A stretch of 64,000 nt of DNA, taken from assembly GCA_033239005.1 (NCBI GenBank), contig BSQZ01000005.1, forward strand, positions 7,095,001 through 7,159,000, written 5' to 3'. Below the pieces are notes generated by a model that had not been told where the DNA came from, searched no databases, and worked only from the letters and a program-made list of their open reading frames with translations. Numbering within the stretch: position 1 is the stretch's first letter; every line of letters starts with the position of its first letter. This stretch comes from Lamellibrachia satsuma (Eukaryota; Annelida; Polychaeta; Sabellida; Siboglinidae). Below are positions 34,884 to 47,900 of this stretch, in pieces. A program made the translations under genes and the position numbers.

Positions 34884-35957
34884 CTAGTTTAAATAATCTA
34901 TGGTATCTGTGCCCTCGTCGACAACTCTGACAAACTCACACGGAAGAACTGCAGCGCCCTTCCCTGTCAGATGAAGTCCATCTCTCATGAAAAAGTCACC
35001 TCTACCCACAAAGTTTAACCACATGTCTACGAAGCCTACTCCCTCCTCCATACATACCTTCTGTACCTGTGTGTTGATCGCCATCCTTCTACAGTTCCTA
35101 TATTCCTCACCCCTGCCTCCCATTATTGGTAATATCCCCGACAATACGATCTGCCCAACTCGTGCCTCTTTAAGTGTCTTGATCAACCTCCTGTACTTAC
35201 CAATGATGGCTGACGTTCCCTCCTTATCTGCATTGTTCGTTCCCACATGCACGAGAACAGCACCTCCCGTGCCACCACCCATGACCTGTCCTGCCTTCTC
35301 TGCTATATCCTCTACTTTTGCCCCTGGTAGGCATACTGTTATGTCATCTCCTCTATTTACAATTTTATCCACTTTCCTAATGATGGAATCCCCCATAAAT
35401 ACCCAGGCTTTCCTCGCTTTCCCCTGTGATACTACATCGGCAAAGCTCCTTTCCTGTTGCACACTACTAGTATGCCCCCTTTCTCTCCTATCATCAACCT
35501 TTACCGTCTTACCACCTGGTAATCCCTCTCCACTCACCCGCTTACCTCTCTTTTGTTGCATTCTTTGCCTTCTGTCATCTTTCTTCTTCTTACCAGCTTT
35601 CTCCCTCACATTTCCACTGCTCTCCTTGTTCTCCTCGGTCTCACCACCTCTGCTCTCCTCGGTCTCACCACCTCTGCTCTCCTCGGTCTCACCACCTCTG
35701 CTCTCATCATTCTCACCACCTCTGTTCACTTCTGTCTCACCCTGCCCTGTCATCATCAAAATCATACGCCTTAGCTCAATCACCTGCTCCTGCAGATATT
35801 TCACTGTAGTACACCCCCTACACACGAAATGGAAATCATCCGCCTGCACCTCCGCCCACGAATTTACACACCCGGACTTTGCAAAGTCTATCCAGCTGTC
35901 GCAGCTAGAACATATCAAATTACGTTTTGCCTTTACTTGGCGTTTGCACGGCGCCAT
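34884..35957 (-). CDS. LINE copy B ORF1 protein with SGNH-esterase domain
   Basis: An intact frame of 357 codons. Residues 16-49 hold paired cysteines (CSSC, then CRGC), a probable zinc-binding unit. Residues 80-108 are tandem 8-residue repeats of the type GGETEESR. A Lys/Arg-rich stretch follows (about 120-160). An SGNH hydrolase-like domain runs from about 185 to 345, with GDS (Ser191), GTNN (239-242) and DGLH (Asp326, His329), which supply the usual Ser, Asp and His. CR1-type ORF1 proteins with such esterase domains are known; the role is thought to be RNA or membrane binding during retrotransposition. The intact frame contrasts with the dead ORF2. Confidence 0.9.
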   Translation of the reverse strand: MAPCKRQVKAKRNLICSSCDSWIDFAKSGCVNSWAEVQADDFHFVCRGCTTVKYLQEQVIELRRMILMMTGQGETEVNRGGENDESRGGETEESRGGETEESRGGETEENKESSGNVREKAGKKKKDDRRQRMQQKRGKRVSGEGLPGGKTVKVDDRRERGHTSSVQQERSFADVVSQGKARKAWVFMGDSIIRKVDKIVNRGDDITVCLPGAKVEDIAEKAGQVMGGGTGGAVLVHVGTNNADKEGTSAIIGKYRRLIKTLKEARVGQIVLSGILPIMGGRGEEYRNCRRMAINTQVQKVCMEEGVGFVDMWLNFVGRGDFFMRDGLHLTGKGAAVLPCEFVRVVDEGTDTIDYLN

Positions 35958-36000
35958 GTTAGAAATTAAATTTGTATTGGTTTATAATCCGTTTATAATC

Positions 36001-36499
36001 AATTTATACTAGGTAGTCTTCACAAAGACTGTTTTTGTGTTGTAATACACACTTTATAGTATGTTACTTATGTCTTAATTAAATTTACAGCTACTGCCTT
36101 GCAACTTACTTTCTATGTAACAGCTGACTAACAAAACGTAATATCGCTCGCGCTAACGAAATTTCAGTGAACTTATTTAAATAACACTGAATTACTACCT
36201 ACGGCTAACTTTTAACAATAACACCACAAAACGTCATAATTTAATATTTATGCATGGTAACTTTAGTGATATACGTATAATAATTATTACATACACAAAA
36301 TATGTGTCTATGGCGTATGCTTAATGCATTCTAATAATGTTCAAAATACCCCAGTTTTTGGCCCAGCGGGAACTACGCCAATACTGGCACGTGGTGACTG
36401 GGGCGTTTGACTATGCATAGTTTTGCCTACCTTCCGTGGGTGACGACCAGCACTCAAGTAAACTCAATGTTGTAGTGCATGTATTGTAGTCGTAGCAGC
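36001..36499. other. AT-rich spacer
   Basis: No coding sequence is recognised between the 5' end of LINE copy B and the CpG-rich block that follows. Confidence 0.5.
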
Positions 36500-36870
36500 A
36501 TCAATCCCGTCGCACTTGGGCTATAACGATTCATTAAAACCACGATACGACACATCGAGATATTTGTGTCACGTTAGGGCCTACGTCGTGGAAGAATCTT
36601 GTCTCGTCGCGAGCCGCCGCACACGCCACGACGATTCGTCGTGGAGCCGTTGTGGAACTAACAATAGTTATACCGTGGCGGTGTTCCCAAGATCGTCCAA
36701 GATGGCGACGAAGAAACGTAGCGAAATGAGAAGAAAGTTTAAGATCGCGAGTCTTGCTGGTAGGCCGACTGCGAAGACGACGGAACAGAGAAGGACTGAA
36801 GAAGAGACTGTCGGTGGTAAAGAGGGTAGAAAAGGGACCTTCAACAACTTGCTAGTTGAACGAAGATAGA
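36500..36870 (+). promoter_or_regulatory. CpG-rich block, candidate promoter/first exon of gene 2
   Basis: The base composition changes sharply here to CpG-rich sequence, including the inverted repeat CCACGACGATTCGTCGTGG at 36626-36644. An ATG in good context (AAGATGGCG, 36702) opens MATKKRSEMRRKFKIASLAG and runs to a stop at 36867-36869, with possible donors at GTAGGC (36761) and GTAAAG (36818). It could be the promoter plus an alternative first exon of gene 2, or a small gene of its own. I see no homology. Confidence 0.35.
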
Positions 36871-37439
36871 TGAACACTGCTATGTAGTTGTTATTCTCAT
36901 GGCTGCCAGTCCGTTGATCTTGGAGTTACTATTGAAGTGGGATTTGCACGAACAGTCAAACAAACAGGGGTGCTCACGCCATAAATCAATCGTGTATCGA
37001 AGATAGAGACATATATAAGCTCTCTGTTATGATTGTGGAACTTTTTAACTTCTTCAACACAATCTTCGTATCTTTTCATATTTCTATTATTTAATACTTT
37101 CGCAGCTTTGCTAGATTAATTGCGAATAATACGCACTGGTCAAATGAAATTACAAATATCCTAGTGGTGTATAGCAAGTATAATATTGTTGAGAACACAT
37201 GACATTTAATGTTTTAGTAAAGAAAATATATGGGTCCACATATTTGGCAGGATGCCAACTGGCGCGCGCTCCGTCAGTTCTTCCAAAACATGCATTACGT
37301 CACACATTTGTTGACGTCACAAGACGTTTCTAGGGACGCGACGATACGAATCCGTTAGACAGAGCGAAACCGACACTGTCAATCGCTCAACAAGCGGTGG
37401 TTTTCATCTGTATACATCGAATTCGCGCTACATACGACG

Positions 37440-37810
37440 ATGGACCGTGGAGAAGAGAGCTCGGAGAAGCGCGTCGAACACAACGTGGACGGCGTGGTAA
37501 CGCACGCGTCCGAGCAGGTGGCGACGAACAGCGCTGGCGACGTCTTCACGGACGCCGTTTTGGACCCGGCTCCGAAGAAGCGACAGGCAACGCCCCGCGA
37601 GTCCGACGATCCGACCATACCTTTCATCATCGTATCGCCGCCGTCGACGACAGAAGCCGCGCCGGCGATCGACACTGAGCCCGTGAAGGTAGCGGCTACG
37701 ACGCCGCTCGCCGGAAAGACCTACCTGAAGCCGAACGTTCTCTATCCGCCGACGGCTTCCATTGAACGAGCCGACGTCTGTCTCGGCTACCCCAAGCGGG
37801 TCGCGTCCAG
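37440..37810 (+). CDS. Gene 2 exon 1
   Basis: The ATG at 37440 (CGACGATGG context) begins MDRGEESSEKRVEHNVDGVV. The exon is very CpG-rich. The donor AG|GTCGGT is not strong, and GTAAAG four bases on looks better, but only the first keeps phase with exon 2 (split Arg). Confidence 0.75.
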
Positions 37811-38957
37811 GTCGGTAAAGACGACCGCCTGCGCCGATTCTCTGGCATGTTGACAAGAATCTCGGCGCAAAATTCGCCTTATAAACACGTCCACGTTTCC
37901 AGTTATTGCAACTTTATTATCGTTATTCAAAACCTGCTGTTAGATTACAAGGAACCTGCTGTTAGATTACAGGATAATTTCTTCTGCTAGTTGGACGACG
38001 TCTTAATGTCGCCACAACCAAAGAAACAAAAATAATCACGCATGTGTCTATGGTGTGGGACTGAGCAGAAACTGATGTGAGACTGAGCAGAAACTGATGT
38101 GATATTGAGCAGAAACTGATGTGATATTGAGCAGAAACTGATGTGATATTGAGCAGAAACGCATCTTGTAGTCTAATAGGTCTAAAGCTAAGATACTTCT
38201 TGCCAAGTCGGAACAACAGAAAATACCAGATTAACATTTAACGGTGGCGACTTGTGCTGTGGAGGACTGGCGCTCTCTACGTCATGGTGTAAACAATGCC
38301 ATATCACGATGGAATATCTTATATAAACAAGTAATTGCATCGCTGTACGCATTATCCTTTGCAATTTTTATGAGTACCGGGATTTAGTTAATGTCTAATT
38401 ACACGAAAATGGGATCTAGGCACATGATCAATACCCTGTGGAAGTCTAGGCAAACCAGAGCCTAGTCTGAATGGTAATGAAACGCGGGGTTTGGAACGTA
38501 GGAGAATTGACGACTAGACGTGTTTTGTACATCGATTGCGACCTCTGTCGGTTAGTCTCGCTAAAGTCCCCCTGGCCCGAGTTACAGGAAACGTGCAACA
38601 AACGAAGACATTTACCGTCTAAAATGAAAACAAAGCGACATTTTAAAAGGCGTCATGGTGTAATGTGTAATGGTGTAATAGCGTTCATGTTCAGGTGAAT
38701 AGACGGAGACGGATACCACGATCTTCAATTTGCATAAATAATTGTTCTTTATCAGATGACGTGAGCTGTCACCGGGCGGATTAAACAGCCACCAGGGACG
38801 CTCCTCCACCATTGAAGGTCATTTACCTAAGCTCGTAGTGATGTCGGGTTTACAGGTTCGGTCCACTCTTTGCTGTTGTCCTTCCACTTTCTCATGGGAT
38901 GTCCACGAGGTCGATGTCCTTGCAATATATCTCCACTATCTTCGAATCATTTTCTGC

Positions 38958-38991
<34 letters not shown>

Positions 38992-41900
38992 TTGTCAGCC
39001 TAACTTGTAATGGCATCAGCCTGACCGGAAGTTCGAAAGGGGATAATGGGGCTGCCCCATTATTTTTTTATGTTCCAAATATTCTAGATGGGTTAATATT
39101 CGGTCACCTTGATCATCTCCCCTCTCCCTCCCCCCCGGCTTCGGTGAGAATTTGCAAGATAGCTATCCACATAACTAACATATATAACTAACGTGAGCCA
39201 CTTTGCTGTTACGTACTTGTGATCACCGATAGTAGAACGACCTTGTCCGTGTCCCGATCAGGGAGCAGACGGACTCGTCAGAAAGCCCGGGAGCTGTCGG
39301 CGTTACGACAAGTTGGGAGTCGCCTCTGAAGACTCACGACCTCGTGCGACAGAACGCCAAAACGCAGTTGGTCGACGACAGCGCCCCTGGCGAATCGCAG
39401 AACTACCACATGAGCACTGGACGCGCGGAGACGGACAACCGGTCTCGTCTGCTAGAGACGCTGTGTCTCGACGATACGTTGGACCTGTCGGGCGACGCCT
39501 ACTCCGAGCCTCGTTGGGCGTCGGCAACGGGGATCGGCGGGGGACAGGCTGTCGCCACAAGGTGGGGATCTGCGCCGTAATATTAGGATGGTAATGTTGT
39601 TTTAAAGAATGATTAATTAATCTAGTTTCTCGTAGGCCTAAATAAGAGAAATATAAGATACCTCTTATAAAATAACACACCTTATTTAGATTGTGATGTC
39701 ATCAAACCAACTGTTGAAGTCTAAGTAGAGAAGAAGGACTGGTCATTTGGACAGAATATACTGTACTGCTCCCGGAAGTAAAGGAACCCAGCTATATAAG
39801 GTGCACTAAATGGTGTAACGTTACGATTATAATATTCTCAAAGAGCACGGTGCATTCTCACACAGGACAATAAATTAATGGAAAAAATTATCTACAGATT
39901 GTGTAAATGCTAGTAGCGAGAATATGCTTAAAAACAAAATTGACAAATATTTCAGAAGAACAGGTTACATAAAAAATTGTTGGACTCTCGATAAGCCAAT
40001 GGCTTCCTTGTCAACTTGTCACCTGGGCCTTTGCCTTGGATGGCAATCTTGTTAAATCTTGTTAAACTGAAACGCTCTTTAAACTTCATGCTGCCAGTCG
40101 TTCTTGGATCCTAGGATAATGTTTTAGCAGCAAATCATAAACCCTTTCCCGGTAACCTCTTTATTAATTAATAATATTTTCTGAACCAGGGGCGTCGGTA
40201 CGAACACCAGCGACGCCTTAGAACTCAACTCTAATGCAAACATCCGGGCACCATCTGACGGCGGGTCATCAGTCGACGACGATGATGAGTTCTCGGTAAT
40301 GGAGACGACAGCCATCATTCTGGCGACGTCAGACGACGATGACGAAGATGGCGGACGCAAAGTGAGTGATGTCACGTGACCAAACCACATAACCCACGAC
40401 ATAGGGCGTAATATAGGCGGGTTGGTTTGATGACATCCTTACACAGTTACATATGTTTTTTAAACAGCTTTGCGAGTTTTGTAAAGATATTTTCGAAGTA
40501 GGAATTTTCTCATATTTTCTTACTCCAACTTGGTTCTTTTTCTTCAGTTGACACGGATACTATCTCGACTGGTATCTAACTATAATCGAGCTAGCGTATG
40601 TTTGTATGTATGTTAACATTTTCCTCCTAGACGGCTTGCACCTCGGGCGCCAAACTTTGAGGGATTAATCTACGACCCCACGAATGAAACCTAACGCCTT
40701 TATTTTTTCGAAATACCCTGTATATCAAGCGTTCTTGGTGGCTGTTATGGTAAGTCAAATGTTTGCTACGTAAAACTTTAACTTCCAACAAACGCAGAAA
40801 CCACGCGCGCTCGCGCGGTGAATACTTCGGTACGTAAACCGTTTGAGAGTACGTAGCGCCATCTGGGCGGTTTATATTAATTATAGTAGAAAACACGCGT
40901 AGTAATTGTACATAACATCGACTAGGTTGCTTGGTGTGTATGTAGCGCCCTCTGGCACATAACATCGACTAGGTTGCTTGGTGTGTATGTAGCGCCCTCT
41001 GGCACATAACATCGACTATGTTGCTTGGTGTGTATGTAGCGCCCTCTGGCACATAACATCGACTAGATAGCTTGGTATGTATATCCCGTCCTGAGGACGG
41101 GCATTTTTGCTAGTGAATATAAAGCGGCGAACACATCTGGTCTCTTCCGTCGTCCGCACTACGCATATTACACTAGGCAAATAATCTCAAAAGCTGACAT
41201 CGGGGGTACCTAAATGTTACAAGCTGTGACCTTGCCAGGATTTATCTATGACCTTTACCTCTCACAACCAGTCCGGATGACACTTTCTATTGTTTTTTTT
41301 TACTTTGTAGTGAGCCATTTAGCGAATATGGTATTATGGAAGATTTTGTCGCAATTTTGCAATGTATACATAATTGGCTGTAACTCTACTAATTATAGAG
41401 CTACATAACTAAATTTGGTATCAAAATATCTGTAACAAGGAGGACTATGTCAGGGATAAATAATTATATCAATGTTGTAGCAATATTCGACAAAAAAACA
41501 TAAAACGTACCGAAATATATCAATATTTTATTTTGGTTTCTGGACCAAAGATGTACAATAGTTTCTATAACTTCTTATGTACACGGTACAATAGTTTTTA
41601 TCATAAAATAATGCCAACTCATTTCCAAACAAAACAACACCAACTGGTTTGGTAAACAAACAAAAATTACTGATTATTATGCACAAATCAATGTTATCCC
41701 CCATATGTTCAAGATTGTCAGAAAGTGAAACACTATAGTCACTGGGAAATTTATCTTAATTAAACCCCAATTAACAATACTGATATTAAAACATGATTAC
41801 ATGTTAATAAAAAGTTATATTGTTACACATGGTAATGTTATCCACCAGTCAGTTAAATCCCACCCTTTCTCTAAACCGGAAAGGGGTATTGTTCAGATTG

Positions 41901-44900
41901 TTCAATGTTCTGCTGCACAAAATTGCACCTACCCCCGCCCAACCACTGTGTATCAGGGCAGATCATTGTACCTCGGTTTTCACCGTCACTACCACTACTT
42001 AAACAGTTGCACTGGTTTCCAGTTTCTTATCGAATTGGTTTTAAGCTGTCCACTCTTACATATCGTGCTCTATCTACACAACAACCATCCTACTTGGCTA
42101 TTCTCCTGCATCTTTCAAATATCCCTAGGCAGCTAATATCATCAATTTCATAACTTATTGTACCTAAAACAAAACTTAACTTGGGTAAACGTGCTTTCTC
42201 TGTCACTGCGTCTACGGTCTGGAATGAACTCCCTATCACTTTGAAAACATCTGAAACTATTGCTATTTTCCGAAAAAAAACTCAAGACATTTATTCCAAA
42301 TTGCATTTCCACCATAAATGTTCGGTTGTCCCTCGTTCTGATACTGACTTTTGCGCGTCCCTGTTCCCGATTATGCTTAATGATTCTGTTTTGTTGCGCC
42401 TCTGAGGTCAGGTTCCTGAGGATATAGACGCCATAGAAGTTAATTATTATTATTATTTGTGATGATAGACGTTTGAAGGATACGTGTAACTGACATTTGG
42501 TCTGATTCTTCATCGTCCATCGTAGTAAATGGTTCCGGTAGATATCATCGCTGCATGAACACGCACCTGTGTACTTTAGCTGCTTGGATCTGCAGGTGTG
42601 TCTTGCACTTGCACAGTTTCTGCATTTGCAATACGCAATATATGAGAATTCCTGTGGTAAGGGGTCCTCTACCATCAGCTGTGGGTAAAGTTGTCCACTG
42701 GTGGGATTCCTGTACCAGCCATTATTGATGGGTGAAGCGTGGTCATTGGACGTGCTTTCTGCCAAATACCAAACACGATAGTGGGCGCGTTGGATGTGTT
42801 TGGAAAGACAACTCTGGGTAGGCGGAAGCTTTTCTCGATCTTTCTGAAATAGTCTGTAACGCACTTCGTTGATGGCTGCATCGTTAGTGCATGACGAATA
42901 GACTCTGCAGATGAATTCCTCTACTTGTTTCTCTGTGATTCCAGAAAGAGCTCCGCGTTCAAGATGTTCCAACAGAACTGCATGCTTCTGGAATGTTTTC
43001 CATGTGTACACTCAACTGACTGACAGTGTCACATCCTGTTAATGCGTGATATGCTGGGATGTTCCTTCGGATAGTTGGAGGTAACCGTATGTCATGAACA
43101 GCAATGAAGCGTCGCTGTTTTGCTGTAGTTTGTAGTATAACGTGCATATCAGCCTCTTCGTGGGTCGATTCGAGTAGATGGACATCTGACCCGTGGGATG
43201 ATTCTGCTGTAGTTTCATCAGCAAAGCCTCCAGATGTGACTAAAATTTGGCAAAGTTTCCTTTGCTTTCACCAGCATTTGTTCACTCATGAATTGAGTAA
43301 GATTAGATTTGCACCTAAAAGCATCAAGACTGCTTTGCTCACAGCTCAAACCCACGGGGTAGATAAAATCAAAGAGTTCATGGAGACTCGGCTATGTAAA
43401 AGGGAAGTGGGGTTCCACGTGAAGCTGAACATCTCTGTCGTCAATATTAATCAAACGGATAGGTTTGCTTTGACCTGCTCGTTTTGCTCGGGATCCTGGT
43501 TTGATTGACTCATTCCGGTACCTGTGCATATCTTGCTGAAATGGCTGCATCATTGAATGCAACAAAAATATCTCCAAACGTCTTTGACCTTTCTGGTTTT
43601 CCCATTGCTTACACCATGGCTTGTCCATCTATAATGGTGCAAGTTTTCAGTTCTGTAGTTGGCAGGGTTTCAACACTAACGATTCCTTCTGGCAAAGAAG
43701 GCATAGGCTCCAGTCAGTATTTGTGTCACTGCTCCTCTTCCACAAATGTATGCGTACTGCTGCATCACTGGCTGTAGTTATGTTAGTAGCTTCATTCTTC
43801 TTCTATTCTACTCTCAAGTCTACAGTGCGTCACTACAAATGGCCATACCTGTATGAAAAGAGAATGACGTGTGTTACTTTGTTTAATTTTACTCCATCCA
43901 CCTAACAAAAGCATGCTCAGGGGTACCTGTTAACGAAAGAGGGAGATCTCCCTCTTTAGACCTGGCCAGGGCGGGAAATGGCTGTGCCGGTACATCCGGT
44001 GAAAGGTTTCGGTTTCGATTACCTATATAACTAATCCTGGCAACTTTTGCATTCTGGAGTGGTATTTACATATATAATGGTTTTTGTTTTAAATTGTATA
44101 AGAATGTTACAGCATTTGTCATGTTAATACCGCCTTGGCAGTGTTAAACCCGCTTTTCGTCCCGGTGTGTTCTGTAGATGCGATTTGTTTATTCATATGT
44201 TTGGAAACACAGTATATTGTTAAAATTTTTCTAAAAGGTTATATTAACTAATATAGTTATTGTATACCCTATATTATAGCTATGTGCGAAAATAACATCA
44301 AAGTACGCTAAAAGCACACGTTTGATCGTACTTTTCATATGTACCGTCAGAGGCGCAATTGAAACGCCAGGAAATACGGAGTCTCGCAGAATGTGTATCC
44401 ATCTATAAATCTTTCAGGGTCGACGATCCATAACTACAGCTACCACATCCGATTCTATCTTATTTCATTGGTTTAATTTCGTGGAATATAAAGCTTTTGT
44501 ATGACGTATATGCGAACGTTGGAATTTCATTCGATATCTTGTGCATACATTGGCGAAACGTTGGTGCTTACTTCTGAAACGGGCCCTGGTTACATATACA
44601 CTGACAACTGTTTTTGATACTGGGTATACCATACAATTGGCTTTATTTCACAGGATTATGAAACTGACACCGTTGCAGCGGGGTCAGCTACATTTAAAAC
44701 AACAAAACCTACTATGACACCAACTCTATATAACTCTGGCGGCAATGACATGCAAGGGGGTAACATTATAGTTTGGGGTGTCATTGAATGTTATTACATT
44801 ATTTACAAAACCAGTTAATGTTATTTTGTTTGGAAATGAATTGGCATTATTTTGTGATAAAAATAATTGGCATGTAACATGTACGTAAGAAGTTACAGAA

Positions 44901-47900
44901 ACTATTTTACACCTTTGGTCCAGACACCGAAATACAATATTGATATATTTTGGTACGTTTTATGTTTTTTTGGTCGAATATTGCTACAATATTTATATAA
45001 TTATTTACCCCTGACATATTCCTCCTTATTCCAGATATCTTTGTACCAATTTAGTTATATAGCTCTATAATTACTAGGGTTACAGCCGATTATGTATACA
45101 TTACAAAATCGTGACAAAATATTAACACCATCTTCGTTAAATAACTCGCTACAAAGTAAAAAAATCACAATAGAAAGTGTCACCCGGGCTGGTTGTGACC
45201 GGTAAAGCGTCATCCGGGCTGGTTGTGACCGGTAAAGTGTCATCCAGGCTGGTTGTGACCGGTAAAGTGTCATCCGGGCTGGTTGTGACCGGTAAAGTGT
45301 CATCCGGGCTGGTTGTGACCGGTAAAGTGTCATCCGGGCTGGTTGTGACCGGTAAAGTGTCATCCGGGCTGGTTGTGACCGGTAAAGTGTCATCCGGGCT
45401 GGTTGTGACCGGTAAAGTGTCATCCGGGCTGGTTGTGACCGGTAAAGTGTCATCCGGGCTGGTTGTGACCGGTAAAGGTCATAGATAAATCCGGGAATGG
45501 GCGACAGCTTGTAAAATTTAACGTGATTTGTAGAGCCCTTTTGAGATTAATTGCCTAGTCTATACATATTACATATTGTCCATTGTTTTAACACAAACGA
45601 ACCGAAACGTCTTCCACTTCCGCACACATCGCTCCCATCGTCCGTCAACACAGGGGTTAAACCTGGAAATAGGTGACGAAGTTTTGTTTGTGGTTTCTGG
45701 TACTTTAGGGTTTACTAATCCTGAAACTGCAAGATGTAACTTTAGCATAAGTGAGCAATTTGTTACAGCAATTTAAACAATTCCATGCCTGAAGCAACAC
45801 TTTTCATATTTGATATTTGCCGAATACTTTATGAACTTGGGACTATTTCACCAATGTTGCATCCATATCCACAATCTTCGTGTCATCTGAATTGTATCAG
45901 TAGTAGAAGAACGATGTAACATTTTTTGCACTACATTGTACATGTGAGTTATCAGAGGTCAAAAGTCAACAAAACATGGCAGAGACCCATACTTAACACA
46001 ACGTAACACAACACGGACAACGTTGCCGCTCGTATATGTTAACACAACGTAACACAACACGGACGACGTTGCGGCTCGTATGTGAAGCGGGCATGTGCGT
46101 TCGCCGCTTACAGTACACGACCCTAAGTTCTTTCGCGTAACCTGCCATCCTCTGAAAGGTCTGTGTTTACAAGACGGATATAGCGTCCCCTAGTGACTAA
46201 CGCCGACGTGACTCGATCGCCAGGTACATTTCCAGCGACTCGAGTCTTCGCGCAGTGAGAGCTTCGCCCTGAACCCACGCACGCCCGTAGCCCAGGTCGA
46301 ACCGAGCATGCGCAGTGTCGGCGTCGGAAGCGGTGGTCTGCGTATGAGCACATCACTCGTGGACGCCACGAGTCCGGAGAGTGGCGGTGACGTGTACGTG
46401 ACGCGTGGCACGTGCAGGTATGATCCGTCTGATTCATTGGATGATGAGTTTTCCGGTCAGGACTTCAAGGGGTCGTGTTTTGGAGAAAAAGCTAACGTTA
46501 TGTGCATACGGATTCCCCAGGCATATTTTTTTTTTAACTTAGCCAACCCCTTGGGGTCTAAAGGTAAACAAAATATTTTTTTAATATTGGCGTCTAACGG
46601 TAAACTAAATGTTTCGCTTTGTGATTGGCTGATATTTATTGTAAAATGTATAACATGATTTGATTGGCTGACTACTTATAGTTATAATGTGAGATGTGTC
46701 ACGTCCTTACTGGTATATTCACTTGCAATGCAGCCGTCGTGTTAATTAAAACACATATGGGCGATCAAGATTTTAGAATAGATATAGTTCTAATTATATA
46801 ACATGACGTTACGATAACATCAGGCTTAATACCTTTGAGTATGAATCGACATAAGCTTTCTTTTCTATTAATTTGCAGAGATCCTTCGTCGTTGGATCGC
46901 ATTGGCAAAACGGCGATTGACAATAATTCCGGCCTCGAGGATGTCTACAAATGGCGGGAAAGGTAATACGTGTAATAGCGAAAACATCATTGATTATAAG
47001 CTATTAAATTTAACCAAGCGCTAATACTGTTGACAACTAGATCAACCTCAAAACTGGTTGTGCGATTTTGTCAAGCGCCAGGACTGAACATTCTTTGCCA
47101 CATTATGAGGCACCGTGGATCTGGAAAAAGATACTGAAGGGAAACAAGCGTCAAAGAAGATGGGAGAAGAACATCACGTATGTCTTCGGAACTGTCACAG
47201 CTGATTGTATAGAATACATGGAAAAAGACATCCATTTCCCAAAACGATTCGGGCAGCGACCTCATGAATAGAATATGCAAACGGAAGAAGTCACGGTGTA
47301 CCGTAAAGCAGTTACTCTGTTACCCAAAGGAAACCGTTGTATGTACCCTTTAAAGGGGATAACACCAAGGCACTAGCGAAAAGACTGTTTTGTGTGTACA
47401 CAAAGTTTAACATTGCATGTACTACATGCCAAAATAAAAAAATTAAAAAAATGTATTAATAGGTAAAATTAGATGTTTAATGCATCTAACTCACAAAGCG
47501 CGCGTAAAATTCGAAGTTAATGAGATGAGCGATCACGTGGTTTTGTGACGTCAATGATGATATGCGTTTACATTCAGTCATTGATTTTGATACAATGCAT
47601 CAGCATAGTTTCATTCGCGTTACTACAGCGAGTGATGGCGATGTCAATTTTCCAGAACAAAAAGTATAATGTAACGATTTCGAACCGCTAGCGGCTAGTG
47701 ATACTGCAGAATCATATTCGAATTCGGCTCTTTTGGAGCAGTTTAGTGACGCCAGTAGCCGTTGACTTCGAACTTATTTACTTTCTGACCGAACCATGAA
47801 AACGACCACATAGAGCTGCCAAACGTTTCCTCATATATCTATCATATGCATACACTTGTGACGTGGAAAACATTACTGTTACTTCTATATCAAGATCAAA

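Larger units (their letters stand above)
31921..36000 (-). mobile_element. CR1-like LINE, copy B (near full length)
   Basis: A minus-strand element of about 4.1 kb sits between gene 1 and gene 2. From 5' to 3' it has an intact ORF1 (35957-34884), ORF2 with endonuclease, reverse transcriptase and C-terminal parts (about 34800-32030), a 3' UTR with TTGGACTCTC, and a tail of TTGTTAAATC-type units (31921-31950 in complement). It is the best copy in the window and shows how copies A, C and D were built. ORF2 is dead. The 5' boundary is estimated. Confidence 0.93.
41164..45572. mobile_element. DNA transposon with long terminal inverted repeats
   Basis: The left arm (41172-41706) begins ACTAGGCAAATAATCTCAAA. 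Its inverted counterpart at the right (about 44753-45559) begins, in complement, ACTAGGCAATTAATCTCAAA. The arms align over their length, for example TTTATCTATGACCTTTACC, CGTACCGAAATATATCAATA and TAATGCCAACTCATTTCC, with scattered differences. CATATTAC flanks the left end directly (41164-41171) and recurs at 45565-45572, five bases beyond the right arm, a possible 8-bp target duplication. The interior holds a minus-strand broken gene with a CXC-like segment (42480-43780) and a fragment of another LINE. The superfamily is not identified. It lies in intron 3 of gene 2. Confidence 0.85.

Noticed and set aside
34987..36012. 341-codon plus-strand frame
   Set aside because: It is the antisense shadow of the LINE ORF1, which has the conserved esterase motifs on the minus strand.
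45055..45488. Repetitive frames over the 30-bp array in the transposon arm
   Set aside because: They arise from the stop-free 30-bp unit and have no similarity beyond the repeat.
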